Source: Datisca glomerata
Taxonomy: Eukaryota; Streptophyta; Magnoliopsida; Cucurbitales; Datiscaceae
Direction of reading: 5' to 3'
DNA length: 64,000 nt
Assembly (NCBI GenBank): GCA_003255025.1
Contig: QANY01005401.1
Location: forward strand, 62,001-126,000
Shown: positions 46,563 through 57,783 of the stretch, one piece after another
How positions within the stretch are numbered: position 1 is the first letter of the stretch
Layout: the number at the start of each line of letters is the position of its first letter
The notes under the pieces: generated by a model
The model's input: the letters and a program-made list of their open reading frames with translations, nothing else
Told to the model about the DNA's origin: nothing
The model's database searches: none
Program-made: the position numbers and the translations under genes

Positions 46563-47215
46563 ATGGAGTTTTCTTATGATCAACCTTCAATGAGAGGAAT
46601 TGTAATTCATAAGAAGATTACTTTTAATGAGCTATATAATACTTTATATGAAGCCTTGTCAATTGACTGTCTACATTAGAACTTAAACGTAGTTTACCGT
46701 CGACCTTTTGTACATTTGGAGGTGAGTCTCAACTTGGTTCTACTTCTGAACCATTTCATCAACCTCAACGGCGTAGATGAAGATGAGTTGGTGCTCTTGG
46801 AGGAGGAGATAGAAGACGTGCCTGAAACTCGCCTATTATGGAAGATGCTCCTATTGTAGATGAAAACCCACCTATTGTAGAGGAAGATCCGCCGCTTATT
46901 GTAGAGGAAGAAAATGTAGCAGCAACTATAAAGGAAGGTCCATCATCACAAGTAACTCAATTACAAACATATGAGAGAGTACCACAAGATGTTCATGAAC
47001 TAACAAAGGAACATTTATTCTTAATGTCTGGCTTGAAGTCGAAGAAGAAGATGACTTGCGAAGAAGATGACCTGCGAATCGCGAAGAACCCTAGCGAAGA
47101 AGAAGCACACGCGAAGAAGCCCTGGATCGCGAAGAAGCCCTACGAATCCCTGCATCATGAAGAACCCTAGCGAATCGAAGCTAACTAGAGAAGAAAAAGC
47201 ACCCGCATCATGATT
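46563..47215 (+). pseudogene. Possible Mutator-like transposase N-terminal remnant
   Basis: From the ATG at 46563 a short frame reads MEFSYDQPSMRGIVIHKKI, then FNELYNTLYEAL, and stops at 46677. Further frames follow with YRRPFVHLEV and an acidic stretch (46838-47170, rich in EEDPPIVEE). The order of an RGI-V motif, a short helix and an acidic linker recalls the N-terminal part of Mutator-like transposases. The catalytic and MULE domains are absent. The assignment is weak. Confidence 0.35.
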
Positions 47216-49917
47216 CACTGATTCAGACACCCCCTGCGAAATGGAAATGGGGCATTTTGCATAGGGATTTTGAGTTGGGAGAAATATTTTGAGGTAAAAC
47301 GCGCGTTTTTTTAATAATCCTTTTTCAAGGGAGGGTAAAAATGTCCAAAAGTTAATCACGTGATGTGCGCGTGACCTACTTAACGAGCTTAGGATGAAAA
47401 TTTTGACAGAAGGGGTGTGATTGAAAGTTGATGAAAGTTGAAGGGGAAACTGGGAGGAAGTTGAGCCGTCTTTGAAATTAACCCTATTAATTAATACATA
47501 CCGAACGAGCATCTTATGTCCTAAATCATCCAAATAATGTATGATATTCAATATTTTCCACATGACGGTCTTCACATTTTTCACCTGTTTATATTCAACA
47601 TTTTCCATGTCACCATCCTTGGAGAAAAATATACAGGGAACTAAAATTATCATTTGGCAGAACAAGAATGCAACCCAAACAACTCTTTTTTTGTCAAAAT
47701 AACCATCTTCACATAAATGAATTAGACAAATTCAAGATAAAGAAATTAAAAAACTAAAACAAATTTTTTTGAGAAAGTAATATGTTAATTTAAAGTTGTT
47801 ATATAAATCTTAGGAAAAAAATTCAATTTACATTTCTTTGGATAATTATATCACACACGTGGTATGCAAACAAATAATTTTCTTTTATCAACAACATCAC
47901 CGGATTTGCAAATCCATAAAATATGTAAATTTGAAGAAAAAATCCCAAGTCTACAATTAACAAACAAACATGTATCTTAGATTGCTCATCTCATTCATAT
48001 AAATAGTCTATGACATTCGAGCTTTCTTCCATGAAAGAGCACAATCTACAAACTTATCAACATGAAAAATAAAAAAGAAAACACTCATAAGGTATGTAGA
48101 CAAAAAGTGGCACTAACCATCGCATACTTTCATATTCACTGTCCATTGTGATCCTACAACTCGAAAAGGTTGTGGTGGAGTCGTGAGAGAGAAATGTAGA
48201 GTGCGAGAAAGTTTGAGAGAGAATAGAGCTAAAGAGAACAAGTGAGGTTTGAGAAGCCTAGCATTTTTATTCAAAAAGTATAGACTTAAGGAGTGTGGTG
48301 TGGCTCTCATTTGAATGAAGGAGAAGAAGAAATAAATATATTTTAGGTTTTGAGACTTCTTTTCCTAAGAGGGGTATAAAAGAAATTCACAAGACAAGAA
48401 GGTCCCATTCTATAGAAAAAATATCATGGCCCATTTATCCAAAATATTTTTCATTTAGACCTTTTATCCAAAAAAAATCCATGTAATTTTTAGAGAATGT
48501 GCAGCAGAAAAAAGACCCTTCAGTAAGTAAAAAACGAATAAGAATATTTTTTTCGTAAAAGAAAAAATTAAGTTAATATTTGTTAGATTTTTGTCTAATA
48601 AACAAATTTTATGAAATCATACATTAACATTAATAATTTACTAGACTATAATCTAAAAACGTATATTTTGACTAGACTCAGGTCTAGCAGCAACAAAATT
48701 AGACAGGAAAATTTTAAATTAAAAGGATAATTTAATCTTATTTTTATAAAAAAAATAATGAATTTCGTTAAAATAGAAGAGTTAAAATCATTTTTCTTCC
48801 ACAAGTTATGTTTATAAAATTTTCTCTAATTTTTATGTAAACTAGTAAGATTACATATCATGCACGTGATTAAAATCATGGGGAAAAAAATCACATTTTT
48901 GAGTTTTTATTCGTTCCACATAAATAAAAATGCTAATTCAATGTTTTATTTTAATGAGATAAATTTGACAATAAAAAGTTAGCTCTAAATGGATCAATTT
49001 CAACTTCTTTCTATAATTTATTAATATGGACCTGAGATAAACACCATAATTTTTATCATTCGCACTATTTTTGACAAATTATAAATGATTAATGCATAAA
49101 AAACTTTAGATAATTTATATTAAGTTATATGTTTATTCATTTTCCTGTAGTTTGTAAGACTCATCGTCGATGAAGGAAAACATATTGACTTTTACTACTT
49201 TAGTTAATGAGCTATTTAGTTCCTACGTTTTATGTGACATTAATCATTGATGTACATTATTAAATAAGAAATATTATTAATTAGTTCAAAATCAATAGTA
49301 GAAGGTCCTTTAAAGGACTAAAAAATAATGGATTCATGAATTTAGTCCAAACTTTCTCGTCAAATTTAACATATTACTAATATTATAAATTATAGATTAT
49401 AGATTTGTTCAAATTTCACTCTCATATAATTATGTTGGGACGTTAATTAGAAAATACGAAGGGAAAAAATTAGAGAAAAGTAAAATAAATTAAAGGAAAA
49501 TGAAGAGAAATCTTAATATAGTAAAGACACTTATACTACTAATTTTCTCTCCATATTTTAAAGAGTTCAAACAAAGAATAAACTTTTCGTATATATACTA
49601 TATATAAAAATATAGAAGTTGAAGAAACAATTTTAGACAATATTAGCTCTAATTATATTTTAAAATGTGTTACATTATCCTTACAATTATTATCTCAATT
49701 ATTCATATGAAAAGTTTTTTTAACTATTTTGTATTTATTGTCCAATTATTTATATCATTTTTATGGATATTTTTTGCTCATTATTAATCTAAAATCTTAA
49801 AAGAGTAATCATACGCAAAAATGTCTCAAATTAACTCAATCTGTCTTTTAATTAATATTTCTTTATTGTCATCTTATTTGTACATTAATCTAACTAGCAT
49901 TAAAAGTAAGGTAAACT
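47216..49917. other. AT-rich intergenic DNA
   Basis: About 2.7 kb without a recognisable gene. Open frames at 47021-47665 and 48113-48310 on the minus strand lack protein features. The stretch 48580-49900 is very AT-rich. No clear repeats apart from simple A/T runs. Confidence 0.5.
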
Positions 49918-50272
49918 ACAGTTTTACCCTTTGTATTTTAGGGTAGTTTTCATTTTTAACCTCCGACTTTAAAAGTAGTACATTATACCCTATTGTTACA
50001 TTGTTGATACACGTTTACCTTTTCGTAGATATTTCGTTATAAAAAATTAACGACCGTCACAGAAGTCATATGTGACAATACGTGGCAAATTAATTAACCC
50101 CACATTATTCGACATTTCTACTCCAGCTACAACATCACCAATTACCCCCTATTTTCTCATTCTTCCTTCTTCCCTCTCTCCGCGAAATACCCAAACGACC
50201 ATTGTTGCAGAGGGTTGGGTCCTTCTTCCCCCCTTTTCTTCCTCTTTCCCCCTCTTATTCCTTCTTCCCCCT

Positions 50273-51260
50273 TGTGAGGGTCGGTAATTCATAAGTCATA
50301 CTCTCAGAAAGAACTAAGGGCGTGAGTCCTTGGGAGAGGCAATTCATAAGTCCAATTCTCAGAAGAAATTAAGGGTGTGAGTCTTTGGAAGGGGCAATTC
50401 ATAAGTCATACTCTCAGAAGGAACTAAGTGCATAAGTCCTTAGGAGGGGCTCTAACAATGAGTCCATGGTGAAATGAGCGGAAAGACATAACAGAAAATT
50501 AAAGAGAAGTAATCATCATCGATAAATCGACAAAAACTTTCTCAGCAACTCCAAAACATTTGTAAATGGAAACAGAAGAACATACCGACAGAAAGAAAAT
50601 GAGAAACCACCACTAGCAGCAACCGAGAGAATAGAAATGGGCATGTCTCCAAGAAGCATGAGAGAACAAAAACTGACAGACGTAACGTTAGGATAAGAAA
50701 ATATAAAACATTACACCTCGACAAATAAAATTATCTTGAGTGTAATGAGGGCCAATGTATAGTCAAAATTCTTACATTACATGTGACAAGCTCTGGACTG
50801 AAGACTCGATTGAAGAGAAAATAAAACGAGAACTGTATGCTCAACTGGGCGGTTATGAAGAGGAAACCAATCAGACAAAAATGCACGGCCTGCTAACATG
50901 ACAATAAAAGAAAATCAATCAAGATAATTAGATCAATCAGACGGTTGTGAAGGGAAGCATCAGAGAGAATATCCCATGAATGAAGTTATATCTCCATATA
51001 TTTAGTGATAATTCCGTTATTAAAAGATATGTTATAAGATTTTGTGAAAACCTATAAATAGATGTGTATGTAACAACGGGAACCGGAGGGGGGAGGGGGG
51101 AGGGAGGGGGAGACTGATACAACGATGTACAATCGAAAATACAACAGAACATCATAAAAATTTTCAGGTTTTTCTTTCTTTTAAGGGGTTTTCACGAAAA
51201 TTATTGTGTCTTTCTTCTCTCATTCTCTCTCTAAATATTTGCCTTTATTATCCTTTCGTA
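50273..51260 (+). repeat. LTR-like insertion inside the long-TIR element
   Basis: Begins 'tgtgagggtcggtaattcat'. It has three tandem copies of a roughly 58-bp unit, then 'cctataaatagatgtgtatg' (a TATA box) at about 51048, and a T-rich 'cttttaaggggttttcacga' stretch. These are features of a plant LTR, perhaps a solo LTR. I cannot fix its right end, and no internal retrotransposon genes are present. Confidence 0.45.
50282..50455 (+). repeat. Three tandem copies of a roughly 58-bp unit
   Basis: The unit starts 'caattcataagtcatactct' and continues with 'cagaaggaactaag' and 'gtccttaggagggg'. The three copies differ at several positions. Such repeats occur in the U3 part of some plant LTRs. Confidence 0.8.
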
Positions 51261-51780
51261 AAGAGTTCCTCATACCAAAAAAATCATTTACATTTAAAAT
51301 TTGTATTATCTTATCTCAACTATATATGTATCTGTCCTTTCATTTCCTATGGACACCCGCTTTTGTGAATAAGAGAGGACCTTCTAATAGAAAATTTGTA
51401 TTGACTTATTTATACATAAAATGAAACTATAAAGGATGTTCGTGTATCGTTTAAAACTAGCTGAGACTGATACAACGATGTACAATTGAAAATACAATAG
51501 AACATCATAAATTTTCCTAGTTTTTTTTTTCTTTTAAGGGGTTTTCACGAAAAATATTGTTTTTCTTCTTTTATTATCTCTCTAAATATTTATATTTATT
51601 ATTTTTCGTAAATAGTTCCCCATACCGAAAAAATCATTTACATTTAAAAATTTTATTATCTTATCTCACCTATATATGTATTTATCCTTTCATTTCTAAT
51701 GGACACCCGCTTTTGTGAATAAGAGAAGACTTTGTATTGATTTATTTATATATAAAATAAAACTATAAAAAATATCCGTA
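51108..51780. repeat. Direct duplication of about 350 bp
   Basis: The block 'gactgatacaacgatgtaca' through 'ctatggacacccgcttttgt' and 'gaataagagaggac' at 51112-51380 is repeated at 51467-51731 with small changes. The copies are adjacent in direct orientation. They overlap the supposed end of the LTR-like insertion. Confidence 0.8.
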
Positions 51781-52622
51781 TATCGTTTAAAACTAAATAA
51801 GATATTCAAATAATTATAATAAACTAGATGGGAGTTCAGTATAATTTAGCCTTTAATAATTTATGAGGTACTTGATAGCAAACAAAAAGAGAACGAGTCA
51901 CCGGTGTCAAATTGGGTACGTGTGTGCACATAATGGTTCAAGAAGTGTTTCGTGAGAGGTTTGGGATTATTCCAATTTGCTTTGCCTTCTAGTTTTCTTG
52001 CTATTTTTTCTTGCTAGTGTTAGATTGCGGGCTGGAAATTTAGGTTCTGTAAGTTAATTTTTTTTCTCGAATTTATATAAGAATAGGCAGGTCGATACCA
52101 ACTTCAAATAATGATTGTTTGCTTGAAAGCTATGAATGATGTTTGATTTTCTGCGTGAAAATCAAGCTTTTAAATTAGCAAGCAGTGATATATTTGGTGA
52201 ATCAGATTAGAACACGTCCTCTGTATCTCTTCTAATTGAGAGAAGCATATATTCCCTTCGCCGGCTGGGGGAAGAAGGAAGAAAAGGGGAAGAAGGACCC
52301 AACCCTAATGGCGGACTGAGTTCTGCAACAATGCCGTTTGGGTATTTGGCGGAGAGGGGGAAGAAGGAAGAAGTAAAATAGAGGAGGGTAATTCGTGACA
52401 TGACAACTGGAGTAAAGCATTCGGGGTGATGTGGTATTAATTAATTTAGCATGTATTGTCACTTGATGATGTTGTATTAATTAATTTAGCACGTATTATC
52501 ACTTAGGTAAGAAAAAATATAAATTAATAATATAATTGTAAAATTTAATCTACTACTTTTTAAAATTAGAGGTTGAAAATAAAAATTATTTCAAATTATA
52601 CGGGTAACTATAGTTTATCCTT

Positions 52623-53067
52623 AAAAATAAAAATGAAAAATAAAATTTCATTTAACATAATTAATCTAAAAAGTCTCTATAACTGCTTTAATTTTTTAAA
52701 TTAAATGAAAACGCTTAAGAAAAAAATAAGCTTATATAGAATAAAAATATATATAAAACTTAAATTTGAAATATATATAAAACTTATATTCACGTGTAAA
52801 TCACGTCTCGAAAACTAAACTAATATAATAAATACTTTCACGTGCAAATCGCGTCTCAAAAACTAAACTAGTATAATAAGGAATTTCACAATTAGAATCT
52901 TTAAATATTTTCTTCCTCTCTATCATTCTCAAAAACATAATATTTCTTAGAGTTATACATTAAATCAAGAAAGAAAATTATAAAATTGGGAAGGGGAAGT
53001 TGTCTACTTAATACAATCATTTGCTTTCATCCTTGCTTTTCTACATGAAGGATTGCCCCTGTTTCTG
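52623..53067. other. Spacer and 3' UTR of the PPR gene
   Basis: AT-rich. Contains a near-duplicate 'ttcacgtgtaaatcacgtct' (52789) and 'ttcacgtgcaaatcgcgtct' (52836), each followed by 'aaaactaaact'. The part next to 53067 should be the 3' UTR of the minus-strand PPR gene. Confidence 0.5.
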
Positions 53068-55464
53068 TTACCAGTAATTCCCACAAGAGCATTCGCCGCT
53101 TTTAAAATGATGAAACCTCTTCCCATCTCTCACTACAATCTCTCTACCAACCACTTTTGACATGAATCTGAATGCATTATGGCAATCCCCACAGATCCTA
53201 AGGTTTTTAAACACCCTGACAGTAGCCCCTAAAGGCAACTTCATGAGCCCAAAACCAACCGCAAGCTTCTCACTATGAGTAGACAAGACGTATTCCTTAT
53301 GCTCAGATTCCATATCATGCAAGACATACCTGGTGTCTGGAACATACCCTAATTTCTTCATCTCGAGTCCGACTCGCTTGAGATAATCGTACACGGCTAT
53401 CACCTCCGGATGAACCGTGTCATCTACGAGGAACACGTGAACTTTGTTTTCTACTTCTGTCCAACTACAACCCGGCTCCTTCTTAATCCCCCGGTCCCTC
53501 ATAAGTTTTCGAACCTTCGCAACGTCATCCCACCGTCCTACATTGGCATACATGTTCGAAAGAAGTACGTAGGTCCCGTCGTGTTGTGGCATTAGCTCGA
53601 AAAGTCGTTCCGCGGCTTCAATACCTAAATCCATTTTCCCGTGAAGCCTACAACCGGCTAGAAGAGCTTCCCATATAGGTGCCCCGGGAATACATGGCAT
53701 TGATTCAATCAAATTCTTTGCTTCTGAGAATTTCCCCCCTCTACAATACAAATCAATCATTCGTGCATAATGATCTTCTCCTGGTGTTATACCGTAAACG
53801 TTAAGCATTGATTTAAAATAGATACGCCCTTCTTCGACTAGACCTGCATGACTGCAAGCAGAGAGAACGGTCAGAAAAGTTATCCTATCAGGCAATATAT
53901 CTTCTTTCAACATTTCTTTAAAAAGTTGTACTGCTTGAACACCATGTCCATGCTGCCCTAGAGCTGCAATCATGGCATTCCAAGAAACCGAGTCCAAATA
54001 AGGCATTGTGAGGAACAAAGAATTGGCAGCCTCAACTACTCCACATCTTGCATACATTGTGATCAGTGCATTGCCAACTGAGAGGCTTGAGTTATGACCC
54101 AAATGAACAAGTTGAGCATGGAGCTGCCGCCCATGCTCTAACGCTCCAAGCACGGCACAAGCTGTGATAGCTCCAGCAAATGCGTAGTCACACGGTTGAA
54201 GACCCGATAATCTCATTTGATTGAAGAATTTCAAACCTTCTTCTCCTAGTCCGTTTTGTGCTAACCCCGATATCATAACAGTCCATGTTAGAAGATTCCT
54301 TTCTGGCATCTCCGCAAAGAAAGACTTTGCTTCCTCGATGCGTCCTGCATTCACATACCCTGATAAGATAGCATTCCATGAAACAAGATCTTTTATGGGC
54401 ATCTTATGAAAAATCTCTCTTGCTCTATCTACTTTACCGCATCTCCAGTACAATGTAACCAATGCGTTATTCACAGACAATAAAAAATCAGAAGAAGAAT
54501 TTACAACGGTTTTTAGAATATAAGCATGCACCTGTTTTCCTAACTCGAAAAATCCACCATTTGCACAGGCACTGATTACACTTGTATATGTGAATTCATC
54601 CTGGTGAATTCCCTGATGATGCATCTTCCTGAACATTTCTAATGCTTCCTGAAGAAGCCCGTGCTGCACATAACCAGAAATCATGGCGTTCCATGCCACA
54701 CCCAGCTTTTCAGTCATCGAATCAAGAAATCTGCGTGCCTCGGTTAGCTGGTCATTCCTCACATACCCAGTAATCATCGTGGTCCAAGATAACTCATCCT
54801 TCTCTGGCATCTCATCAAATAAATTCCTAGCTGCAGCCATTAATGAAGATGATGAAACTAATGGTGATGAAGCACATTTAACATAGACAGATAACAGAGC
54901 ATTCAACACTGAAGTAACCAAGCCAGTCCCTGATTTTACTACTGCACCGTGCATTTGCCCGCACTGCTGCTCTTCATCAGCAACTGATGCTAAAGCACCA
55001 AGAACGCTAGTGAATGTGTAATTATCAGGTTGAAATCTCTCCCATCTCATACCACGAAACAGTTTAATAGCAGAATGTCCATCATCATTATGTGAATAGC
55101 CAGTGATCATGGCATTATAGAAGACAGTGTCTCTTATAGTCAATGGGGTTGCACTAAAAATTTCCTGAGCTAGCTTTACATTCCCTTTGTCACAGTATGC
55201 TGAGATTAAAGTAGTTCTAGCAACAATGTCCGGGTCATGAATTTTATCGAACAGTTGGCGGGCATATACAATGTTAGACGATTTACAGTATATATCAATC
55301 AAACGATTGAGGATGTGGCCTTGCGGCTTGAACCCGGTAGCTATCATGTTGGCATGGATGGTCCGTGCCAGCGAATATGAAAAGCGGCCTTGCGGACAGC
55401 ACATTTGCAGTTGGGCTGCGTATCGGTTTGCTACCGTACGAATGTCCAACGAATTCCTGATCAT
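53068..55464 (-). CDS. Pentatricopeptide repeat protein, PLS class with E and DYW domains
   Basis: A single exon of 798 residues, strongly similar to Arabidopsis At1g25360. Proteins of this class enter chloroplasts or mitochondria and bind single-stranded RNA. The DYW domain is the cytidine deaminase for C-to-U editing. The start MIRNSLDIRTVANRYAAQL fits the relative. PLS repeats run from about residue 40 to 600 (for example DLVSWNAILSGYV, LSVGNALITMYARCGVVE, SVSWNAMIAALGQHGHG). The E/E+ region includes PIWEALLAGCRLHG and DGTYVLLSNMYA. The DYW domain has the deaminase-like HSEKLAVGFGL, CGDCHNAF and the end CSCGNYW. The C-terminal triplet is NYW rather than DYW, as also in close relatives. No disabling change is seen. 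The editing target cannot be read from the sequence. Confidence 0.95.
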   Translation of the reverse strand: MIRNSLDIRTVANRYAAQLQMCCPQGRFSYSLARTIHANMIATGFKPQGHILNRLIDIYCKSSNIVYARQLFDKIHDPDIVARTTLISAYCDKGNVKLAQEIFSATPLTIRDTVFYNAMITGYSHNDDGHSAIKLFRGMRWERFQPDNYTFTSVLGALASVADEEQQCGQMHGAVVKSGTGLVTSVLNALLSVYVKCASSPLVSSSSLMAAARNLFDEMPEKDELSWTTMITGYVRNDQLTEARRFLDSMTEKLGVAWNAMISGYVQHGLLQEALEMFRKMHHQGIHQDEFTYTSVISACANGGFFELGKQVHAYILKTVVNSSSDFLLSVNNALVTLYWRCGKVDRAREIFHKMPIKDLVSWNAILSGYVNAGRIEEAKSFFAEMPERNLLTWTVMISGLAQNGLGEEGLKFFNQMRLSGLQPCDYAFAGAITACAVLGALEHGRQLHAQLVHLGHNSSLSVGNALITMYARCGVVEAANSLFLTMPYLDSVSWNAMIAALGQHGHGVQAVQLFKEMLKEDILPDRITFLTVLSACSHAGLVEEGRIYFKSMLNVYGITPGEDHYARMIDLYCRGGKFSEAKNLIESMPCIPGAPIWEALLAGCRLHGKMDLGIEAAERLFELMPQHDGTYVLLSNMYANVGRWDDVAKVRKLMRDRGIKKEPGCSWTEVENKVHVFLVDDTVHPEVIAVYDYLKRVGLEMKKLGYVPDTRYVLHDMESEHKEYVLSTHSEKLAVGFGLMKLPLGATVRVFKNLRICGDCHNAFRFMSKVVGREIVVRDGKRFHHFKSGECSCGNYW

Positions 55465-56116
55465 TTTGGCTGATGTGGCGGGAAACCATGGCCGCCACTA
55501 ATGAAGAGATTCGACGACCGATCTAAATAATCTATCCATTGTCGAAACTAGAAGAAGAAAGTTACAACTTTTATTTGTTAGCTCTTCAGCTGCAAACGGA
55601 TGGTAATAACCGGTCTCTTGAAGTGCGACGAAAGAAAAGAAATTTGCGGGTTCACGCTTCGGTTATAGGTCAGCAGCTAAAGAAAAATTTTAGTGTACTT
55701 CTCTGTATGATCTTTTGACATGTGTATTTTTTTTTTTAATTTTTTAATTTTAAATAATTAATAAGGTAGATAATGAATTAGATAAATTATATATATAAAA
55801 AAATATGTAAACAAATACTAAGTACTCGGCATTCCAGAAAGTAATAGAACCGCAAACCAAACCGTAGTGGGAACTAAATGGACCGAGAGGCAAATTAAGA
55901 AACACAGAGATTTTTTTTTTGGCGTCCTTCCTTACTGGGCACAGTACGTACTATGTTTATTATCAACCGTCAGATTTTATTTATTTAATATTGACCGCTC
56001 TTTACTTGATATTTTCCTCTACTGTTTTTGGTGGGGAAAAAACGTTTATAATATATTAAAAACTGAAGTAAAGCGGACTCATAGAGACTGACCATCTCGT
56101 GTCCATTATATTAAAG
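55465..56116. other. PPR promoter region and spacer
   Basis: About 650 bases without a gene. The open frame at 55867-56091 shows no protein features. A T-rich run lies at 55725-55750. Confidence 0.45.
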
Positions 56117-56634
56117 AGTAAATTATCGTTTTTGTCCATTATTTTTTTGACATGTATCAAAATAATCAATTAATTTTTAAAATAACTGTATTTATCTATT
56201 AATTTTTAAATTTTGTTCAATTTAGTTCTTCCGTTAACTCTGTCAAATTTTTTATCTATTTTACTTACGTGAATGCCACGCAGATACAACATGTGGATGC
56301 CACATATAGTTTATTATTATTTATTTTAAAAAAATAACATAACAACTCAAATTCGCCCATTTCCCTTTAGTCAATAAAATTTTTAAATTAAAAAGTAAAA
56401 AAAATATTAATTTTAAAAAGTGTAAAAAATAATAATTAAAATTTTATTCAAAATTCATGTGGCATCCATGTTATATCCACGTCAGCAAAATGGATGGAAA
56501 ATTTGACGGAGTTAACGGAAGGACTAAATTGGACAAAATTTGAAAGTTAATGGATGAATGCAGTCATTTTAAAAGTTAACGAACTATTTTGGTACATTTC
56601 AGAAAGATAATAGACTAAAAAGGTAATTTACCCT
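56117..56634. mobile_element. Palindromic MITE with long inverted repeats
   Basis: About 518 bp. The left arm starts 'agtaaattatcgtttttgtc' and the reversed right arm 'agggtaaattacctttttag'. Pairing continues through 'aaaataactgtatttatc' against 'aaaatgactgcattcatc', 'tccgttaactctgtcaaatt' against 'tccgttaactccgtcaaatt', and 'acgtgaatgccacg' against 'acgtggatataaca'. The arms are roughly 220 bp and flank an AT-rich centre at about 56330-56440. The whole could fold into one hairpin. No coding sequence. Confidence 0.8.
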
Positions 56635-56644
56635 AGATTAAAAA

Positions 56645-56900
56645 GTGAATGGTTAAGATCTATTCTGATTTAATAAAGTAAATAAATAAATAATATGTTT
56701 GCTTTTTTTATTATCATTTTAAGCAAATCGGAGCCGTTCAGATCTGAGGCAAATGATCATACTTGAATAATGTAGATCTCATATCATATTGTGACCGGTA
56801 GACACAATAATTTCTTGAAGTAAAGACGAAAATTTTTTCTTGATCATACTTGAATAATGTAGATCTCAGATCACATACTTGAATAATGTAGATCCCAGAT
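56645..56900. repeat. Third palindromic-repeat copy and 'catacttgaataatgtagat' repeats
   Basis: At 56645-56765 there is a diverged copy of the repeat seen at 35880 and 38365 ('gttcagatctgaggcaaatg'). Next to it 'catacttgaataatgtagat' occurs three times, at about 56758, 56845 and 56874. Confidence 0.6.
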
Positions 56901-57520
56901 ATTATATTTTGATTTTTAAATTAATGGATGCACTTAAAATGTTATTTGAAAAGTCACGCTCTATGAGAATTACATTTTAAAATTTAAATTAATGAATGAA
57001 TCTGAAATGTTAAATTTTAAGAGTCTTCATTTAAAACTTAAATTTAATAAAGCGTGCTAACCTATAGGCTTAAGAGCATAATATATACTCATTATGTATT
57101 ATACCTAACAGTTAATTGCTCTTTTGGTAATTAAAATATTATTAGTTGAGAAACATGTCAAATTAGAAAGAGATTAAGTAAATCGTTATTACATAATGGA
57201 ATTATTTTCTTTTCTTTTTTGCTTTTAATTGAAAATGAAACGACAACAAGCATGCAAGGAACATGATGCAAGCCACATGAGAAGAAAAGTTATGTTTCTC
57301 GACTAAAATGATGTCACATTATCACGTGTGGGTTCATCCAATTTATATTTTGTGCATGTTTATATGCATATAAAGGGATATTATATGTTAACATGAAATT
57401 AACATACTGGGATAGATATAAATAGGGCGATATTTCTCAAGAAAGAGAGAGGAGAAGAGAGAAGGAAAAAGTTTCTATATTTGAAAGATGTTAGTAAAAT
57501 CCAACGATGGTAGTTGAACA

Positions 57521-57783
57521 CAGGGGCAGAGCAGTAAGAAGGGGTGGGGTCAAGTGACCCGACTCAAATCTTTTTTTAATTTTTAGTAATGGGAAATTTT
57601 TGATTTTTGACCCCATTGATTTATCACTTGTGACCCCACTAAGTTTCTTCAGTTTTAAATTTTTTATTTTCAGTTTTTAACCTTAAGATATTTTATTTTT
57701 AACCCCTAAAAAACCTAATATCATTAAAAAATCCTTAAAATTTTCTAAAATCCCTAATTTCCACTAAAACTCATCTTCCTCAC
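57521..57783. repeat. hAT-like terminal fragment
   Basis: Begins 'caggggcagagcagtaagaa' and continues with 'ggggtcaagtgaccc' and 'tgaccccactaag'. Many plant hAT-like elements start with CAGGGGCRGAGC. No partner end was found. The 'gtggggtcac' motif recurs at the centre of the adjoining inverted repeat (58388) and near 59274, so the pieces may stem from one family. Confidence 0.45.

Larger units (their letters stand above)
49918..52622. mobile_element. Long-TIR DNA transposon, copy 2, with inserted LTR-like DNA
   Basis: The left end 'aaggtaaactacagttttac' and the reverse of the right end 'aaggataaactatagttacc' start TIRs of roughly 300-400 bp. Shared blocks include 'gtgacaatacgtggcaaatt' against 'gtgataatacgtgctaaatt', 'aattaccccctattttct' and 'ccaaatacccaaacggc' on the inner side. 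The family is that of 842-2133. No transposase is seen. The interior (about 50273-52190) contains an LTR-like insertion with tandem repeats. Confidence 0.72.

Noticed and set aside
47021..47665. Minus-strand open frame of 214 codons
   Set aside because: No domain, no similarity, biased composition; it overlaps acidic repeats on the other strand and AT-rich spacer.
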